From assembly GCF_904846685.1 (NCBI RefSeq), contig NZ_CAJHBQ010000001.1, forward strand, positions 124,001 through 188,000: DNA of 64,000 nucleotides. The letters run 5' to 3'. Of the stretch, positions 8,829-18,695 are shown in pieces (position 1 is the stretch's first letter; every line of letters starts with the position of its first letter). The position numbers and the translations under genes are program-made. This stretch comes from Psychrobacter submarinus. GTDB taxonomy: Bacteria > Pseudomonadota > Gammaproteobacteria > Pseudomonadales > Moraxellaceae. The notes below the pieces were generated by a model. It saw only the letters and a list, made by a program, of their open reading frames with translations. It did no database searches and had not been told where the DNA came from.

Positions 8829-8832
8829 GTTA

Positions 8833-9273
8833 CTACTCCTCGATGCTACCACCAGCAGCTTCGATTGCTTGCTTGGCGCCTTTAGTTACTTTGATACCTT
8901 TAAAGGTATAAGCTTTAGTAACTTCGCCTGATAGCATAACACGGGCACGTTTCATGTCGTGACGGATAAGGTTAGCTGCTTTTAGAGTCTCTAAGCTAAT
9001 CACATCGCCTTCAACTTTATTCAGCTCAGACAAACGTACCTCAGCGGTAGTCATTGCCATTTTACTGGTAAAGCCAAATTTTGGTAGACGACGATATAAA
9101 GGCATTTGACCACCTTCAAATCCTGAACGAACGCTAGAACCTGAACGTGATTTTTGACCTTTTACACCGCGGCCACCTGTCTTACCAAGACCTGAACCGA
9201 TACCACGACCACGACGTTGGGCAGTTTTCTTCGCGCCAACACCTGGTGATAATTCGTTTAATCTAAGTCCCAT
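8833..9273 (-). CDS. rplO: 50S ribosomal protein L15
   Basis: A 146-residue protein starting '[20 protein letters not shown]', followed by the Gly/Arg-rich extension ('[20 protein letters not shown]') that threads into 23S rRNA, and the globular C-terminal domain. It is a late assembly protein of the large subunit. Its ATG overlaps the rpmD stop by one base (TAATG), implying translational coupling, and secY starts within a few bases of its stop. Confidence 0.98.
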   Translation of the reverse strand: MGLRLNELSPGVGAKKTAQRRGRGIGSGLGKTGGRGVKGQKSRSGSSVRSGFEGGQMPLYRRLPKFGFTSKMAMTTAEVRLSELNKVEGDVISLETLKAANLIRHDMKRARVMLSGEVTKAYTFKGIKVTKGAKQAIEAAGGSIEE

Positions 9274-9452
9274 TACGCTTCCTCCACTTTTACCATGTAG
9301 TTGACGCGATTGACCATACCACGAGTTGAAGGAGTATCTTCAACGACCACACTATGACCAATACGGCGTAAACCCAATCCTTTCAAGCTAGCTTTGTGGC
9401 TCTTGAGGCGATGGGCACCTGATTTAAATTGAGTGACTTTCATTTTTTTCAT
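9273..9452 (-). CDS. rpmD: 50S ribosomal protein L30
   Basis: A 59-residue protein: '[20 protein letters not shown]', then '[20 protein letters not shown]' and the conserved end '[16 protein letters not shown]'. The 'KGLGLRRIG' segment is the L30 signature. L30 is a small, non-essential large-subunit protein near helix 38. I take the first ATG at 9452 because 'aggtgag' stands 5 bp before it; the ATG at 9443 is an alternative. Its stop overlaps the rplO start. Confidence 0.96.
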   Translation of the reverse strand: MKKMKVTQFKSGAHRLKSHKASLKGLGLRRIGHSVVVEDTPSTRGMVNRVNYMVKVEEA

Positions 9453-9472
9453 CGTAACTCACCTAGTCTAAG

Positions 9473-9988
9473 TTAACCCAAAATTTCGTCTACAGATTTA
9501 CCACGTTTTGCTGCCATCTTCTCTGGAGTTGACATATCACGTAAACCGTTGAATGTCGCGCGAACGACGTTAGCGGTATTGGTAGAACCATGACACTTTG
9601 TTAAAACATCTTTAACACCAGCAACTTCTAATACCGCACGCATTGCGCCACCAGCGATTACGCCAGTACCTTCAGATGCAGGCTGCATATAGACCTTGCT
9701 CGCACCGTGACGTGCTGCAATAGGATGATGCAAAGTGGCTTCATTAAGATCCACAGTGATCATGTTGCGTTTAGCTGCTTCTAAAGCTTTTTGGATAGCA
9801 GCTGGTACTTCGCGCGCTTTACCACGGCCGAAACCAACGCGGCCATTACCATCACCCACTACCGTTAAAGCAGTGAAAGAGAAGATACGACCACCTTTAA
9901 CCACTTTTGCAACGCGATCAACGGTAACTAGGCGTTCTACTAAACCATCGCTTTGTTCATTTTTATCATTTCTATCGTTTCTAGCCAT
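9473..9988 (-). CDS. rpsE: 30S ribosomal protein S5
   Basis: A 171-residue protein. The double-stranded-RNA-binding-like S5 domain carries '[20 protein letters not shown]', and the C-terminal domain contains '[20 protein letters not shown]'-type sequence ('[20 protein letters not shown]'). S5 helps maintain decoding accuracy and, with S3 and S4, surrounds the mRNA entry. The short N-terminus is rich in Asn, Asp and Lys. It lies 2 bp after rplR and 20 bp before rpmD. Confidence 0.98.
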   Translation of the reverse strand: MARNDRNDKNEQSDGLVERLVTVDRVAKVVKGGRIFSFTALTVVGDGNGRVGFGRGKAREVPAAIQKALEAAKRNMITVDLNEATLHHPIAARHGASKVYMQPASEGTGVIAGGAMRAVLEVAGVKDVLTKCHGSTNTANVVRATFNGLRDMSTPEKMAAKRGKSVDEILG

Positions 9989-9990
9989 GA

Positions 9991-10341
9991 TTAAAACTCC
10001 AATCCATTTTCGCGAGCAGCTTCAGCTAAAGCTTTTACTCGACCATGATATTTAAAACCACTACGGTCAAAAGCAACTTTCGTAATACCAGCTGCTTTTG
10101 CGCGTTCTGCGATCATTTGTCCTACAGACGTCGCTGCATCAGCGTTACCAGTCGCGCCTGAACGCAAGCTGCTGTCTAAGGTAGATGCCTGAGCGATCAC
10201 TTCACCACCGTTCGGAGAGATAATCTGGGCATAGATGTGCTTTGGTGTGCGGTTTACCGTAAGACGATTAACGCCTAAATGACGGATATGTGCACGGGTT
10301 TTTTTAGCTCGACGCAGACGAGCTGCTTTTTTATCAAACAT
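9991..10341 (-). CDS. rplR: 50S ribosomal protein L18
   Basis: A 116-residue protein with the basic N-terminus '[20 protein letters not shown]' and the family motif '[20 protein letters not shown]' near the end. L18 binds 5S rRNA with L5 and L25 and carries it into the central protuberance. It lies 11 bp after rplF and 2 bp before rpsE, which suggests coupled translation. Confidence 0.98.
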   Translation of the reverse strand: MFDKKAARLRRAKKTRAHIRHLGVNRLTVNRTPKHIYAQIISPNGGEVIAQASTLDSSLRSGATGNADAATSVGQMIAERAKAAGITKVAFDRSGFKYHGRVKALAEAARENGLEF

Positions 10342-10352
10342 GTCCTCTCACC

Positions 10353-10886
10353 TTATTTTTTCTTGGCTTCTTTGCGAATAATGCGCTCGTCACTATAACG
10401 AATACCTTTACCTTTGTAAGGCTCTGGCGGACGGAAACCACGGATATTAGCCGCTGCTTGACCAAGTTGCTGCTTATTGTTTGATTTCAAAACAATTTCA
10501 GTTTGCGTTGGCGTTTCAGCTGACACACTTTCAGGCAACGTATATTCTACTGGATGTGAATAACCAACGTTTAGGGTTATTTTATCGCCAGCAGCTTGTG
10601 CACGATAACCAACACCGATTAGCTGAAGGCGCTTCTCGAACCCTTCGCTAACGCCTTTAACGTGGTTGTTAAGTAAGGCGCGAACGGTGCCAGTGTGCAT
10701 CATGGCTTCTTTTGAATCGACTGTAGGTGAGAGAATGATAGTATCATCTTCCTGTTTCAGCTCGACCAATTCATGCAGGTGTAAAGACATAGTACCGTTC
10801 TTGCCTTTCACTTCGACCTGCCGATCGTTCAAAGTAACACTTACGCCGCTAGGCAGTGTCACTGGGGCTTTAGCCACACGAGACAT
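10353..10886 (-). CDS. rplF: 50S ribosomal protein L6
   Basis: A 177-residue protein of two duplicated L6 folds, starting '[20 protein letters not shown]'; the C-terminal motif '[20 protein letters not shown]' is diagnostic. L6 lies at the base of the L7/L12 stalk near the sarcin-ricin loop. Unlike the tight spacing elsewhere in the operon, 263 bp separate it from rpsH upstream. A ribosome-binding site ('aaggaata') is present before the ATG. Confidence 0.98.
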   Translation of the reverse strand: MSRVAKAPVTLPSGVSVTLNDRQVEVKGKNGTMSLHLHELVELKQEDDTIILSPTVDSKEAMMHTGTVRALLNNHVKGVSEGFEKRLQLIGVGYRAQAAGDKITLNVGYSHPVEYTLPESVSAETPTQTEIVLKSNNKQQLGQAAANIRGFRPPEPYKGKGIRYSDERIIRKEAKKK

Positions 10887-11149
10887 AGGAATATTCCTTA
10901 AAAAAATTAAAACATCTGTTAGCTGACCACTATCAAAACATAAATTAAATTCAGTTAGGATAATAGCGAAAAAACTAACAGGCTAAAAAGCGTGTTAGTT
11001 TATCATAATTGATCTTAATTAACACCTATCAATTTATAATTAGTAAGTGCTGATGTGATATCAGGCTTACAGCTATTCAAAAAAATAGTCTGTAAGCTTA
11101 ATAAGATACAAATAGACTTTATCGTTTTATTGCGTAGCAAAAATGCTAA
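10887..11149 (-). promoter_or_regulatory. Unusual 263-bp spacer with two hairpins inside the spc operon
   Basis: The space between rpsH and rplF contains no coding sequence. The hairpin at 11065-11097 pairs gcttacag+ctatt with aatag+ctgtaagc (13 bp with one bulged base). A second at about 10973-11000 pairs aaactaac with gttagttt and, on the minus strand, ends in a T-rich run. Both are transcribed within the operon. Partial termination, RNA processing or an internal promoter are possible. E. coli has only a few bases here. Confidence 0.5.
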
Positions 11150-11548
11150 TTAAGCAACAAATGCAACGATTTCACCACCGATACCAGCAGCGCGAGCAGC
11201 ACGATCACTCATGATACCTTGACTGGTTGATACGATAGCCACACCCATACCTTGCTTAACAGTAGGGATATTGTCTTTACCGCGATGCTGGCGTAGGCCA
11301 GGACGGCTATAACGTTGAATAGTTTCGATGACAGCTTTGCCTTCGAAATATTTAAGCTCGATAGTTAATGTCGCTTTGTTGTTCGCTTCTTCGCTAACTT
11401 CAGCGCTGGCTACATAACCTTCACTAACCAAAAGGTCAGCGATAGATTTACGTAGTTTTGAGCTTGGCATAGCTACGGACACTTTATTAGCCATTTGTGC
11501 GTTGCGAATACGGGTTAGCATATCCCCAACAGTATCTTGCATACTCAT
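11150..11548 (-). CDS. rpsH: 30S ribosomal protein S8
   Basis: A 132-residue protein starting '[20 protein letters not shown]' with the C-terminal signature '[20 protein letters not shown]'. S8 binds helix 21 of 16S rRNA. In E. coli it represses the spc operon by binding a similar structure near rplE; this is expected but not visible by reading. It lies 11 bp after rpsN. The start may be the first Met or the third residue. Confidence 0.98.
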   Translation of the reverse strand: MSMQDTVGDMLTRIRNAQMANKVSVAMPSSKLRKSIADLLVSEGYVASAEVSEEANNKATLTIELKYFEGKAVIETIQRYSRPGLRQHRGKDNIPTVKQGMGVAIVSTSQGIMSDRAARAAGIGGEIVAFVA

Positions 11549-11559
11549 ATGATTACTCC

Positions 11560-11865
11560 TTACCAGCTTGCTTTACGAACACCAGGCACATCGCCTTGCA
11601 TGACACGCTCACGCAGCATATTGCGTGATAAGCCAAACTTGCGGAAGTAACCGTGAGGACGACCGGTGATAGCACAACGATTACGCAGACGTACTGGTGA
11701 TGAGTTGCGTGGTAGAGCTTGTAGCTCTAACATTGCATCCATACGCTCTTCGTCACTTGCGTTGATGTCACTGATAGTTTCTTTTAGCTTCACACGCTTC
11801 TCAGCGTATTTAGCAACCATTTTTTCGCGCTTTAATTCGCGGTTGATCATGCTCTTCTTTGCCAT
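11560..11865 (-). CDS. rpsN: 30S ribosomal protein S14 (zinc-free long form)
   Basis: A 101-residue protein starting '[20 protein letters not shown]' and containing '[20 protein letters not shown]' and the end '[11 protein letters not shown]'. This is the long bacterial type that lacks the CxxC...CxxC zinc knuckle of the short type. S14 lies in the head of the 30S subunit. It is 12 bp after rplE and 11 bp before rpsH, in the standard order. Confidence 0.98.
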   Translation of the reverse strand: MAKKSMINRELKREKMVAKYAEKRVKLKETISDINASDEERMDAMLELQALPRNSSPVRLRNRCAITGRPHGYFRKFGLSRNMLRERVMQGDVPGVRKASW

Positions 11866-11877
11866 AACGTCTTTACC

Positions 11878-12414
11878 TTATTTAAATGGGAAGCCGAATG
11901 CTTTGAGTAACGCACGACCTTCTTCATCAGAACTTGCTGACGTAGTGATTGTCACATCCATACCACGGATACGATCAATTTTATCATAGTCTACTTCTGG
12001 GAATACGATTTGCTCTTTGATACCCAATGAGTAGTTACCACGTCCGTCAAAAGCTTTAGGTGAAAAACCACGGAAGTCACGAATACGAGGAATCGCAATA
12101 GCAATGAGACGATCTAAAAATTCGTACATTTGCTCACCGCGAAGCGTTACTTTACAGCCAATTGGCCACTCTTCACGAATTTTAAAACCAGCAACTGATT
12201 TGCGTGCTTTGGTGACAACAGGCTTTTGACCAGCGATAGCGGTCATGTCTGCTACAGCACCTTCAAGTAACTTCTTATCTTGTGATGCGCCGCCGACACC
12301 CATGTTCAATGTGATTTTAGTGATTTTAGGCACTTGCATCACATTTTCTACACCGATCTCTTTTTGAATCTGCTGCTTGAGTTCATTGTTATATAAAGCT
12401 TTTAATCTTGCCAT
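11878..12414 (-). CDS. rplE: 50S ribosomal protein L5
   Basis: A 178-residue protein with the L5 signature '[20 protein letters not shown]' and '[20 protein letters not shown]'. L5 binds 5S rRNA and forms an intersubunit bridge with S13. It lies 21 bp after rplX. In E. coli the S8 repressor site lies around the rplX-rplE junction, so this spacer is the place to look for control here. Confidence 0.98.
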   Translation of the reverse strand: MARLKALYNNELKQQIQKEIGVENVMQVPKITKITLNMGVGGASQDKKLLEGAVADMTAIAGQKPVVTKARKSVAGFKIREEWPIGCKVTLRGEQMYEFLDRLIAIAIPRIRDFRGFSPKAFDGRGNYSLGIKEQIVFPEVDYDKIDRIRGMDVTITTSASSDEEGRALLKAFGFPFK

Positions 12415-12435
12415 TACTATTACACCCTTAGTGTC

Positions 12436-12753
12436 TTACGCAGTCGCCACTACTTCACCATTTGAGCGATAAACGCGTTGTTTCACGCCTTCATCGTTCG
12501 TCTGATAAGTAATACGGTCTGCTTTTTGGGTTTGCGCATTTAAGATTGCGACATTTGAAATATGCAAAAAGGCTTCTTGCTTAACGATACCACCCTCGCT
12601 ACCAGTCGCCTGATTTGGCTTTTGGTGTTTGGTGACGATGTTAATGCCTTCGACTTTGATGCGATCGTTTTTAACAGCTTGTACAGTACCTTGCTTGCCT
12701 TTGTCTTTACCAGCAATCACGATAACTGTATCGCCTTTACGTAATTTAGCCAT
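12436..12753 (-). CDS. rplX: 50S ribosomal protein L24
   Basis: A 105-residue protein with an N-terminal KOW motif ('LRKGDTVIVIAGKDKGKQGT') followed by 'INIVTKHQKPNQ'. L24 is an assembly initiator that binds the 5' end of 23S rRNA near the tunnel exit. It lies 8 bp after rplN and 21 bp before rplE. Confidence 0.98.
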   Translation of the reverse strand: MAKLRKGDTVIVIAGKDKGKQGTVQAVKNDRIKVEGINIVTKHQKPNQATGSEGGIVKQEAFLHISNVAILNAQTQKADRITYQTNDEGVKQRVYRSNGEVVATA

Positions 12754-12761
12754 GGGTTACC

Positions 12762-13130
12762 TCACAATACTTCTGGTGCTAGGGATACAATTTTCATAAA
12801 CTGATCACCACGTAGTTCACGAGTTACCGGTCCAAAAATACGAGTTGCAATTGGTGCTTTGTTTTGGTTGAGCAATACCGCAGCATTGTCATCAAAACGA
12901 ATCACTGAACCATCAGAGCGACGAACGCCTTTTTTGGTACGTACAACTACCGCATTCATCACGTCGCCTTTTTTGACACGACCACGAGGAATAGCTTCTT
13001 TAACCGTTATCTTAATGATATCGCCGACAGATGCATAACGACGATGAGAACCACCCAGTACTTTAATGCACTGAACTCTTCTTGCACCGCTATTGTCTGC
13101 AACTTCCAGCATAGATTCGACCTGAATCAT
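12762..13130 (-). CDS. rplN: 50S ribosomal protein L14
   Basis: A 122-residue protein beginning '[20 protein letters not shown]', the standard L14 N-terminus and length. Key motifs are '[20 protein letters not shown]' and '[10 protein letters not shown]'. L14 lies at the subunit interface and binds the silencing factor RsfS. The frame stays open upstream to 13181, but 13130 is chosen because it matches the family start and has 'ggagtaacgct' before it. It opens the spc part of the array. Confidence 0.98.
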   Translation of the reverse strand: MIQVESMLEVADNSGARRVQCIKVLGGSHRRYASVGDIIKITVKEAIPRGRVKKGDVMNAVVVRTKKGVRRSDGSVIRFDDNAAVLLNQNKAPIATRIFGPVTRELRGDQFMKIVSLAPEVL

Positions 13131-13311
13131 AGCGTTACTCCACACGTATGAGCAATAAAAGCCAGTTGCTGCCGCTTGCACAGTATGAGTAAGCGGCAGG
13201 TTTATACTAGTAGCCGCATTTTACTCATAGGTGTGTGATAAACGCTCGGCGCAATCAGCATCCCTAAAAAGGCGGATATTTTAACAGCTTCTGACTTTCA
13301 ATGCAATTTAC
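13131..13311 (-). promoter_or_regulatory. S10/spc junction with a 9-bp hairpin
   Basis: The 181 bp between rpsQ and rplN hold a hairpin with arms ctgccgctt (13169-13177... read from 13169) and aagcggcag (13191-13199), and upstream of it on the minus strand an AT-rich 'tagtataaa'. This is the usual boundary between S10 and spc operons, so a terminator plus a fresh promoter are plausible, but I could not identify a convincing -35 element. Confidence 0.45.
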
Positions 13312-13587
13312 TTAAATTTTTTCTACAGTTTCAACCACGTCAACTAAAGTCCAAGACTTTGTTTTTGAGATTGGACGCGTTTCTTTGATGCGGACAAGAT
13401 CGCCTTGTTGGCAGACATTGTTCTCATCGTGGGCTTTGATTTTAGTAGAACGACGAAGCTGTTTGCCATACAAAGGATGACGAACCAGACGCTCAATCAA
13501 AACCGTGATGGACTTATCCATCTTGTTGCTCACAACACGTCCTGTTAGGACGCTAGCATTGGTAGTTGCTTGATTGTTATCGCTCAT
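13312..13587 (-). CDS. rpsQ: 30S ribosomal protein S17
   Basis: A 91-residue protein of the OB-fold S17 family with '[20 protein letters not shown]' and '[20 protein letters not shown]'. S17 binds 16S rRNA helices 7 and 11 in the lower body and acts early in assembly. Its ATG overlaps the rpmC stop by 4 bp (ATGA), so the pair is translationally coupled. It ends the S10 portion of the array. Confidence 0.98.
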   Translation of the reverse strand: MSDNNQATTNASVLTGRVVSNKMDKSITVLIERLVRHPLYGKQLRRSTKIKAHDENNVCQQGDLVRIKETRPISKTKSWTLVDVVETVEKI

Positions 13588-13781
13588 GAGTCGCCTCGTT
13601 GTTTCTCGTTGATCAAAGTCTGAAGCTGAGCAATCGTACGACGATTGGCACGTACTTCATGGGTGTTCCCCAACTGACCGGTTGCTTTAGCCATACGAAT
13701 ACGGAAAGCATCAAGTTGCTTTTCATCAAGTAACTGGGTCAGTTCTTCTAATGATTTATCACGTAATTCACTGATCTTCAT
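13584..13781 (-). CDS. rpmC: 50S ribosomal protein L29
   Basis: A 65-residue helical protein: '[20 protein letters not shown]' and '[20 protein letters not shown]', the normal L29 pattern. L29 lies at the tunnel exit beside L23, where trigger factor and SRP dock. It overlaps both neighbours by a few bases, indicating coupled translation of rplP-rpmC-rpsQ. Confidence 0.98.
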   Translation of the reverse strand: MKISELRDKSLEELTQLLDEKQLDAFRIRMAKATGQLGNTHEVRANRRTIAQLQTLINEKQRGDS

Positions 13782-14194
13782 TACATTATCGTCCGCTTAA
13801 CAATGGTAGTTTTAAAGGGCAGTTTTGCTGCTGCAAGCGTTAAGGCATCGCGAGCAAGCTCTTCTGAAACCCCTTCGATTTCGTATAGCACTTTACCAGG
13901 TTTGATTTCGCAGACCCAATACTCGACAGGACCTTTACCTTTACCCATACGTACTTCTAGAGGCTTATTAGTAATTGGCTTGTCTGGGAAAACACGAATC
14001 CAAATCTTACCACCACGCTTAATCTTACGAGTGATAGTACGACGTGCTGCTTCAATTTGACGAGCAGTCATACGACCACGAGTCAAAGATTTTAGACCAA
14101 TTTGTCCGAATGCAACGGTGCTTCCACGATGAGCGAGCCCTGTGTTACGACCTTTGTGCATTTTACGAAACTTGGTACGTTTTGGCTGTAACAT
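13781..14194 (-). CDS. rplP: 50S ribosomal protein L16
   Basis: A 137-residue protein starting '[20 protein letters not shown]' with '[20 protein letters not shown]' and '[20 protein letters not shown]'. L16 contacts the A-site tRNA elbow and is needed late in large-subunit assembly. It lies 3 bp after rpsC and shares its last base with the rpmC start. Confidence 0.98.
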   Translation of the reverse strand: MLQPKRTKFRKMHKGRNTGLAHRGSTVAFGQIGLKSLTRGRMTARQIEAARRTITRKIKRGGKIWIRVFPDKPITNKPLEVRMGKGKGPVEYWVCEIKPGKVLYEIEGVSEELARDALTLAAAKLPFKTTIVKRTIM

Positions 14195-14197
14195 AGT

Positions 14198-14926
14198 TTA
14201 ACCTCTGTCTGAGTTTCGACGGTTTGAGTTTCCGCGACCACGGCGTTTTGGCGCACGAGTCTGCTCTTCTTTGACCGGATTATAAACACTGTTCATACCG
14301 TCAAGGATTTCACCGCGGAAGATCCAAACTTTTACACCGATAGTGCCGTAAGTCGTTTCCGCACGTATTGACGCATAATCAATGTCAGCACGTAGTGTGT
14401 GCAATGGCACACGACCTTCACGGTACCATTCAGTACGAGCAATCTCAGCGCCGCCTAGACGACCAGAGAGCTCAACTTTGATACCTTTCGCACCAGAGCG
14501 CATGCTGTTTTGTACCGCGCGCTTCATAGCACGGCGGAACATGACACGGCGCTCAAGCTGGCTACCGATACCGTCTGCTACCAGACGAGCATCAAGATCA
14601 GGCGAGGTAATCTCTTCGATATTGACCTGAGCAGGTACGCCCATAATTTTGGTCAATTCTTTTTGCAATCTTTCGATATCTTCGCCTTTCTTACCGATAA
14701 CGATACCAGGACGCGCAGTGGCGATGGTAATCTTAGCGGCGCCAGTAGGACGCTCGATCGTGATGTTGCTGATCATCGCGTTGTCTAGCTTTTTGCGCAA
14801 GTATTCACGAACTTGGATGTCGTTGATGAGGTATTCTGAGTATTGCTTTGGATCAGCATACCAGTTTGCATTATGCTTTTTGACAACACCAAGACGAATT
14901 CCGATTGGATGTACTTTCTGACCCAT
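14198..14926 (-). CDS. rpsC: 30S ribosomal protein S3
   Basis: A 242-residue protein starting '[20 protein letters not shown]'. A KH domain carries the GxxG loop in '[14 protein letters not shown]', and the C-terminal S3 domain contains '[12 protein letters not shown]'. The basic, Asn/Arg-rich tail ('[19 protein letters not shown]') extends beyond the core. S3 lines the mRNA entry channel with helicase function. It lies 3 bp after rplV. Confidence 0.98.
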   Translation of the reverse strand: MGQKVHPIGIRLGVVKKHNANWYADPKQYSEYLINDIQVREYLRKKLDNAMISNITIERPTGAAKITIATARPGIVIGKKGEDIERLQKELTKIMGVPAQVNIEEITSPDLDARLVADGIGSQLERRVMFRRAMKRAVQNSMRSGAKGIKVELSGRLGGAEIARTEWYREGRVPLHTLRADIDYASIRAETTYGTIGVKVWIFRGEILDGMNSVYNPVKEEQTRAPKRRGRGNSNRRNSDRG

Positions 14927-14929
14927 AGC

Positions 14930-15259
14930 TTATTCTCCTACCTTTATAGTGATATGACAGGTACGCTTACTGATACGATCAGCGCGACCCTTAGCACGTG
15001 GTAGGATACGCTTTAGCGTAATGCCTTCATCAACGTAGATAGTCGCAACTTTTAGGTCGTCGATATCTAGGCCGTGATTATGTTCGGCATTGGCGATGGC
15101 TGAGTTAAGGCATTTCTTAACAAAGACTGCGCCTTTTTTATTGCTATACGTTAGGATATCCAAAGCACGCTCAATCGGCTTGCCACGAACTTCATCAGCA
15201 ACGAGTCTAACTTTTTGTGCCGAGATGGCGGCACCGCGTAATTTTGCAGTTACTTCCAT
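14930..15259 (-). CDS. rplV: 50S ribosomal protein L22
   Basis: A 109-residue protein from '[20 protein letters not shown]', nearly the length of E. coli L22 (110). The conserved loop '[20 protein letters not shown]' reaches into the exit tunnel, where macrolide-resistance mutations occur in other bacteria. The frame extends upstream to 15331, overlapping rpsS, but those residues are absent from the family, so I start at 15259, preceded by 'aaggtgcttacc'. Confidence 0.97.
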   Translation of the reverse strand: MEVTAKLRGAAISAQKVRLVADEVRGKPIERALDILTYSNKKGAVFVKKCLNSAIANAEHNHGLDIDDLKVATIYVDEGITLKRILPRAKGRADRISKRTCHITIKVGE

Positions 15260-15269
15260 GGTAAGCACC

Positions 15270-15545
15270 TTATCTTTTTGCTTTTCTGTCAATGCCGTGA
15301 CCACGATACGTACGAGTCGGGGCAAATTCACCTAGTTTATGACCAACCATCTGCTCGCTGATAATGACAGGTACGTGAGTACGGCCATTATGAACAGATA
15401 AGGTTAAGCCAACCATTTGGGGCAGAATCATCGAGCGACGCGACCATGTTTTAATGGGCTTGCGTGAGTTGGTGTCAATAGCATTCTCAACTTTGGCAAA
15501 CAAATGCGCATCAATGAATGGGCCTTTTTTCAATGAACGAGGCAT
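15270..15545 (-). CDS. rpsS: 30S ribosomal protein S19
   Basis: A 91-residue protein starting '[20 protein letters not shown]' with '[20 protein letters not shown]' and '[18 protein letters not shown]'. S19 forms a complex with S13 in the head of the small subunit near the A-site tRNA. It lies 11 bp after rplB and 10 bp before rplV. Confidence 0.98.
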   Translation of the reverse strand: MPRSLKKGPFIDAHLFAKVENAIDTNSRKPIKTWSRRSMILPQMVGLTLSVHNGRTHVPVIISEQMVGHKLGEFAPTRTYRGHGIDRKAKR

Positions 15546-15556
15546 GAAATTCTTCC

Positions 15557-16387
15557 TTATTTCTTCTTGGCGCGGCGGCGACGGATGATCATATTGTCAG
15601 TACGCTTATTATGACGCGTTTTAAGTCCTTTAGACTTCTGACCCCAAGGGCTAGTTGGATGGCGACCTTTAACACGACCTTCACCACCACCATGTGGGTG
15701 ATCAACCGGGTTCATAGCGACACCACGGACTGAAGGACGAACACCACGCCAACGTGAGGCACCGGCTTTACCAAGTGACTTCAAGTTGTTTTCAGTGTTA
15801 GATACTTCACCAATAACCGCACGGCACTCAACGTGTACACGGCGAGTCTCGCCTGAACGTAGACGTAGAATCGCGTAGATACCATCACGGCCTAGTAGCT
15901 GTACGCTTGCACCCGCTGAACGAGCCATCTGTGCGCCTTTACCGATTTTTAATTCGATATTATGGATCACAGTACCCAAAGGGATGTTTTTAAGCGGCAT
16001 ACAGTTGCCTGGACGAATTGGAGCCGTATCACCTGATAATACTGAATCACCAACTTTTTGCTTCTTAGCAGCAATAATATAACGGCGCTCACCATCAGCG
16101 TACTTAAGTAGAGCAATATGAGCAGTACGGTTAGGATCATATTCGATACGCTCAACCACAGCTGGGATATTGTCTTTAGTACGTTTGAAGTCAATGATAC
16201 GATAATGATGCTTGTGACCACCGCCGATATGGCGAGAAGTTATGCGACCATTGTTATTACGACCACCTGACTTACCTTTTGATTCGACAAGTGCTGCATA
16301 AGGACGACCTTTATAAAGGTGTGGATGCACCACTTTTTCAACAAAACGACGGCCTGGTGATGTTGGCTTTGCTTTTACGATAGGCAT
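15557..16387 (-). CDS. rplB: 50S ribosomal protein L2
   Basis: A 276-residue protein starting '[20 protein letters not shown]'. It has an OB-like middle domain, an SH3-like domain, and the diagnostic '[17 protein letters not shown]', whose His lies near the peptidyl transferase centre. L2 is required for subunit association and peptide-bond formation. It lies 11 bp after rplW. Confidence 0.99.
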   Translation of the reverse strand: MPIVKAKPTSPGRRFVEKVVHPHLYKGRPYAALVESKGKSGGRNNNGRITSRHIGGGHKHHYRIIDFKRTKDNIPAVVERIEYDPNRTAHIALLKYADGERRYIIAAKKQKVGDSVLSGDTAPIRPGNCMPLKNIPLGTVIHNIELKIGKGAQMARSAGASVQLLGRDGIYAILRLRSGETRRVHVECRAVIGEVSNTENNLKSLGKAGASRWRGVRPSVRGVAMNPVDHPHGGGEGRVKGRHPTSPWGQKSKGLKTRHNKRTDNMIIRRRRAKKK

Positions 16388-16398
16388 GAGTGTAATCC

Positions 16399-16749
16399 TT
16401 ATTCGTTGTTCGCTGTTTCACTAGTAGAATCAGTCGTATTTGCGACCTCTTCACCAGCATCAGCCATTTGTACATCTTGACCAGCTTTTAAGGTAACATA
16501 GGCTTTTTTGAAGTCATTACGACGGCCGATGCTTCTACCAAAACGCTTTGTCTTACCTTTAACATTCAAAGTGTTCACCTTAGTGACTTCAACACCTTCA
16601 AACATCAACTCAACTGCTTTTTTGATTTCAAGCTTAGTGGCATTAGAATCAACTTTGAATACTTGCACACCAAATGAATCACCAAGCATTTGAGATTTTT
16701 CTGAGAATACAGGTCCTCTTAAGACCTGATAAAGTCTTGCGTTATTCAT
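16399..16749 (-). CDS. rplW: 50S ribosomal protein L23
   Basis: A 116-residue protein starting '[20 protein letters not shown]' with '[20 protein letters not shown]'. L23 is the docking site for trigger factor and SRP at the tunnel exit. It is about 16 residues longer than E. coli L23 because of an acidic, Thr/Ser/Asn-rich C-terminal tail ('[19 protein letters not shown]'). Its start overlaps the rplD stop by 4 bp (ATGA). Confidence 0.97.
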   Translation of the reverse strand: MNNARLYQVLRGPVFSEKSQMLGDSFGVQVFKVDSNATKLEIKKAVELMFEGVEVTKVNTLNVKGKTKRFGRSIGRRNDFKKAYVTLKAGQDVQMADAGEEVANTTDSTSETANNE

Positions 16750-17348
16750 GCTAGTGCTTCCTCAAATTGTTTCGCAGCTTCAACTGACATGATGACTTTG
16801 TCAAAGGCGATCAGGCTCACTGGATCCACTTCAGATGTACCTAGTACATTGACGTGTGGAATATTGCGAGCAGCTAAATATAAATTCTCGTCAACTTCTT
16901 TGGTGACGATCAATGCGCGCGGCGCATCTAATTCATTTAGCTTTGCGATCAGCTCTTTGGTCTTAGGTGCAGAAACACTTATCTCTTCAACTAAAATCAA
17001 ACGCTCTTGGCGAATGAGTTCAGCTAGGATGCACTGCATAGCACCGCGGTACATTTTGCGGTTAACTTTTTGTGACCAGTCTTGTGGCTTCGCAGCAAAT
17101 GCGCGACCACCAGAACGCCAGATTGGGCTACGAATAGAGCCTGCACGAGCGCGACCAGTACCTTTTTGGCGCCATGGCTTGATGCCACCGCCAGAAACTT
17201 CGGCACGGGTTTTCTGCGCACGTGTACCTTGGCGAGCACCAGCTAAATAAGCGGTGACGACTTGATGCACTAATGCTTCGTTGAATTCACGACCAAAAGC
17301 CGTATCAGAAAGCTCAACCGCCGCACCTGTAACTGTTTTTAAATCCAC
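16746..17348 (-). CDS. rplD: 50S ribosomal protein L4
   Basis: A 200-residue protein. The extended tunnel loop '[20 protein letters not shown]' and '[20 protein letters not shown]' is typical. L4 lines the exit tunnel and in E. coli also represses the S10 operon by acting on the leader ahead of rpsJ. It lies 14 bp after rplC and overlaps rplW by 4 bp. Confidence 0.98.
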   Translation of the reverse strand: MDLKTVTGAAVELSDTAFGREFNEALVHQVVTAYLAGARQGTRAQKTRAEVSGGGIKPWRQKGTGRARAGSIRSPIWRSGGRAFAAKPQDWSQKVNRKMYRGAMQCILAELIRQERLILVEEISVSAPKTKELIAKLNELDAPRALIVTKEVDENLYLAARNIPHVNVLGTSEVDPVSLIAFDKVIMSVEAAKQFEEALA

Positions 17349-17362
17349 GTTAATCCCCTTGC

Positions 17363-18001
17363 TTAGGCTTTGACTGACGGACGTACGATGACGTCGCCAC
17401 CGGTGGCACCAGGGATGGCACCCTTGATGACAAGTAACCCTTTTTCAGCATCAACTGAGACCACTTCTAGGCCTTGTACGGTGACGCGCTTGTTACCCAT
17501 CTGACCTGGCATCTTTTTGCCTTTGAATACTTTACCTGGTGACTGGTTTTGACCAGTTGAACCAAGGGCACGATGAGAGACTGAGTTACCATGAGTGGCG
17601 TCTTGCATGCTAAAGTTATGACGCTTTACGCCGCCTTGAAAGCCTTTACCTTTACTCTGTCCTGTGACATCAACAATCTGACCTTGTTCAAATAGGTCAG
17701 CTAGGATCTCACCACCAATCTCACGGCCTTCAAGATCGCTATCATTGGTACGAAATTCCCAAACACCGCGGCCCGCTTTAACGCCAGCTTTTGCGAAGTG
17801 ACCTTTTTGAGCTGCAGTTACGCGGCTGTCACGACGAGTGCCTGTGGTGATTTGAATGGCTTGATAGCCATCTACGTCATTAGTTTTTACTTGAGTAATG
17901 CGGTTTGCATCGACCTCAATCACAGTAACAGGGATAGAAACACCTGCTTCTGTGAAGATTCGGGTCATGCCGCATTTTTTACCGACTAAACCGATCGCCA
18001 T
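17363..18001 (-). CDS. rplC: 50S ribosomal protein L3
   Basis: A 212-residue protein starting '[20 protein letters not shown]' with '[20 protein letters not shown]' and '[20 protein letters not shown]'. The Gln in that last segment is the residue methylated by PrmB in E. coli. L3 is one of two initiators of large-subunit assembly. It lies 48 bp after rpsJ. Confidence 0.98.
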   Translation of the reverse strand: MAIGLVGKKCGMTRIFTEAGVSIPVTVIEVDANRITQVKTNDVDGYQAIQITTGTRRDSRVTAAQKGHFAKAGVKAGRGVWEFRTNDSDLEGREIGGEILADLFEQGQIVDVTGQSKGKGFQGGVKRHNFSMQDATHGNSVSHRALGSTGQNQSPGKVFKGKKMPGQMGNKRVTVQGLEVVSVDAEKGLLVIKGAIPGATGGDVIVRPSVKA

Positions 18002-18049
18002 TTTAAACCTCTTTATATCTTCTATTAATGGATTGGGCGTTGTTGCGTA

Positions 18050-18361
18050 TTAACCCAAAGCAATTTGGACGTCAACACCTGCCGCTAAATCTAACTTCAT
18101 TAACGCGTCCACAGTTTTGTCAGTAGGCTGAACGATATCAACCATACGCTTGTGAGTACGGATTTCGTACTGGTCACGAGCGTCTTTGTTGACGTGTGGC
18201 GAGGTTAAAACGTCGAAGCGCTCAATGCGAGTCGGCAACGGTACAGGACCACAAACTTGCGCACCGGTGCGCTTTGCTGTATCAACAATCTCTTGTGCCG
18301 ATTGATCAATCAGACGATGATCAAAAGACTTAAGACGGATACGGATTCTCTGGTTAGCCAT
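18050..18361 (-). CDS. rpsJ: 30S ribosomal protein S10 (NusE)
   Basis: A 103-residue protein: '[20 protein letters not shown]', '[20 protein letters not shown]' and the end '[13 protein letters not shown]'. Besides its place in the 30S head, S10 acts as NusE in antitermination with NusB. It is the first gene of the S10 operon, preceded by 'aggagct' and a long leader starting near 18653. Confidence 0.98.
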   Translation of the reverse strand: MANQRIRIRLKSFDHRLIDQSAQEIVDTAKRTGAQVCGPVPLPTRIERFDVLTSPHVNKDARDQYEIRTHKRMVDIVQPTDKTVDALMKLDLAAGVDVQIALG

Positions 18362-18653
18362 GCCAGCAAGCTCCTAATATGTGCTTTGTTCATTCTTGCG
18401 CTGCAAGTGGATAAACATAAGCCGTTTGGTTAAAGATCTACTTTAAGCGGCTTCTTATTCTTTGTCAGACTTCTCTGAAAAATCAGGCTCTTGAAGAGAA
18501 CCAGCAGCGTGCCAAAAGCAAAATAATTTAAAGCCCCGCCGACTCTTCCAGTTATCGGAAAAATCAGCAAAGCCATAATGAAATAGTGCTAGAAACGATG
18601 CTCTAGCTGTCATAGCAGCCGCTTTTTCTTAGGCGGATGCTTATAATTCAGTG
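18362..18653 (-). promoter_or_regulatory. Leader of the S10 operon
   Basis: About 290 nt separate the predicted transcription start from rpsJ with no open frame of note. Short complementary arms such as aagccg and cggctt near 18419-18450 suggest local structure. E. coli controls this operon through an L4-responsive leader of similar position, but I cannot show homology of the structure here. Confidence 0.4.
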
Positions 18654-18687
18654 GTGTGTATTATACACACCTTGTCACTCATTGCAA
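18653..18687 (-). promoter_or_regulatory. Promoter of the S10 operon with a palindrome over the -10 box
   Basis: Read on the minus strand, TTGCAA (18682-18687) and a perfect TATAAT (18660-18665) are 16 bp apart. The -10 box lies in the middle of a 19-bp near-perfect palindrome with arms ggtgtgta and tacacacc (18653-18671), right at the expected start point. The promoter lies immediately after the rng stop at 18696. The palindrome could be an operator or simply a hairpin at the transcript's 5' end. Confidence 0.75.
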
Positions 18688-18695
18688 GGGTAATA

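Noticed and set aside
10666..10926. Plus-strand ORFs throughout the ribosomal array (for example here and at 9735-10055, 16789-17250)
   Set aside because: They are shadows opposite highly conserved ribosomal genes, with no family resemblance or start signals.
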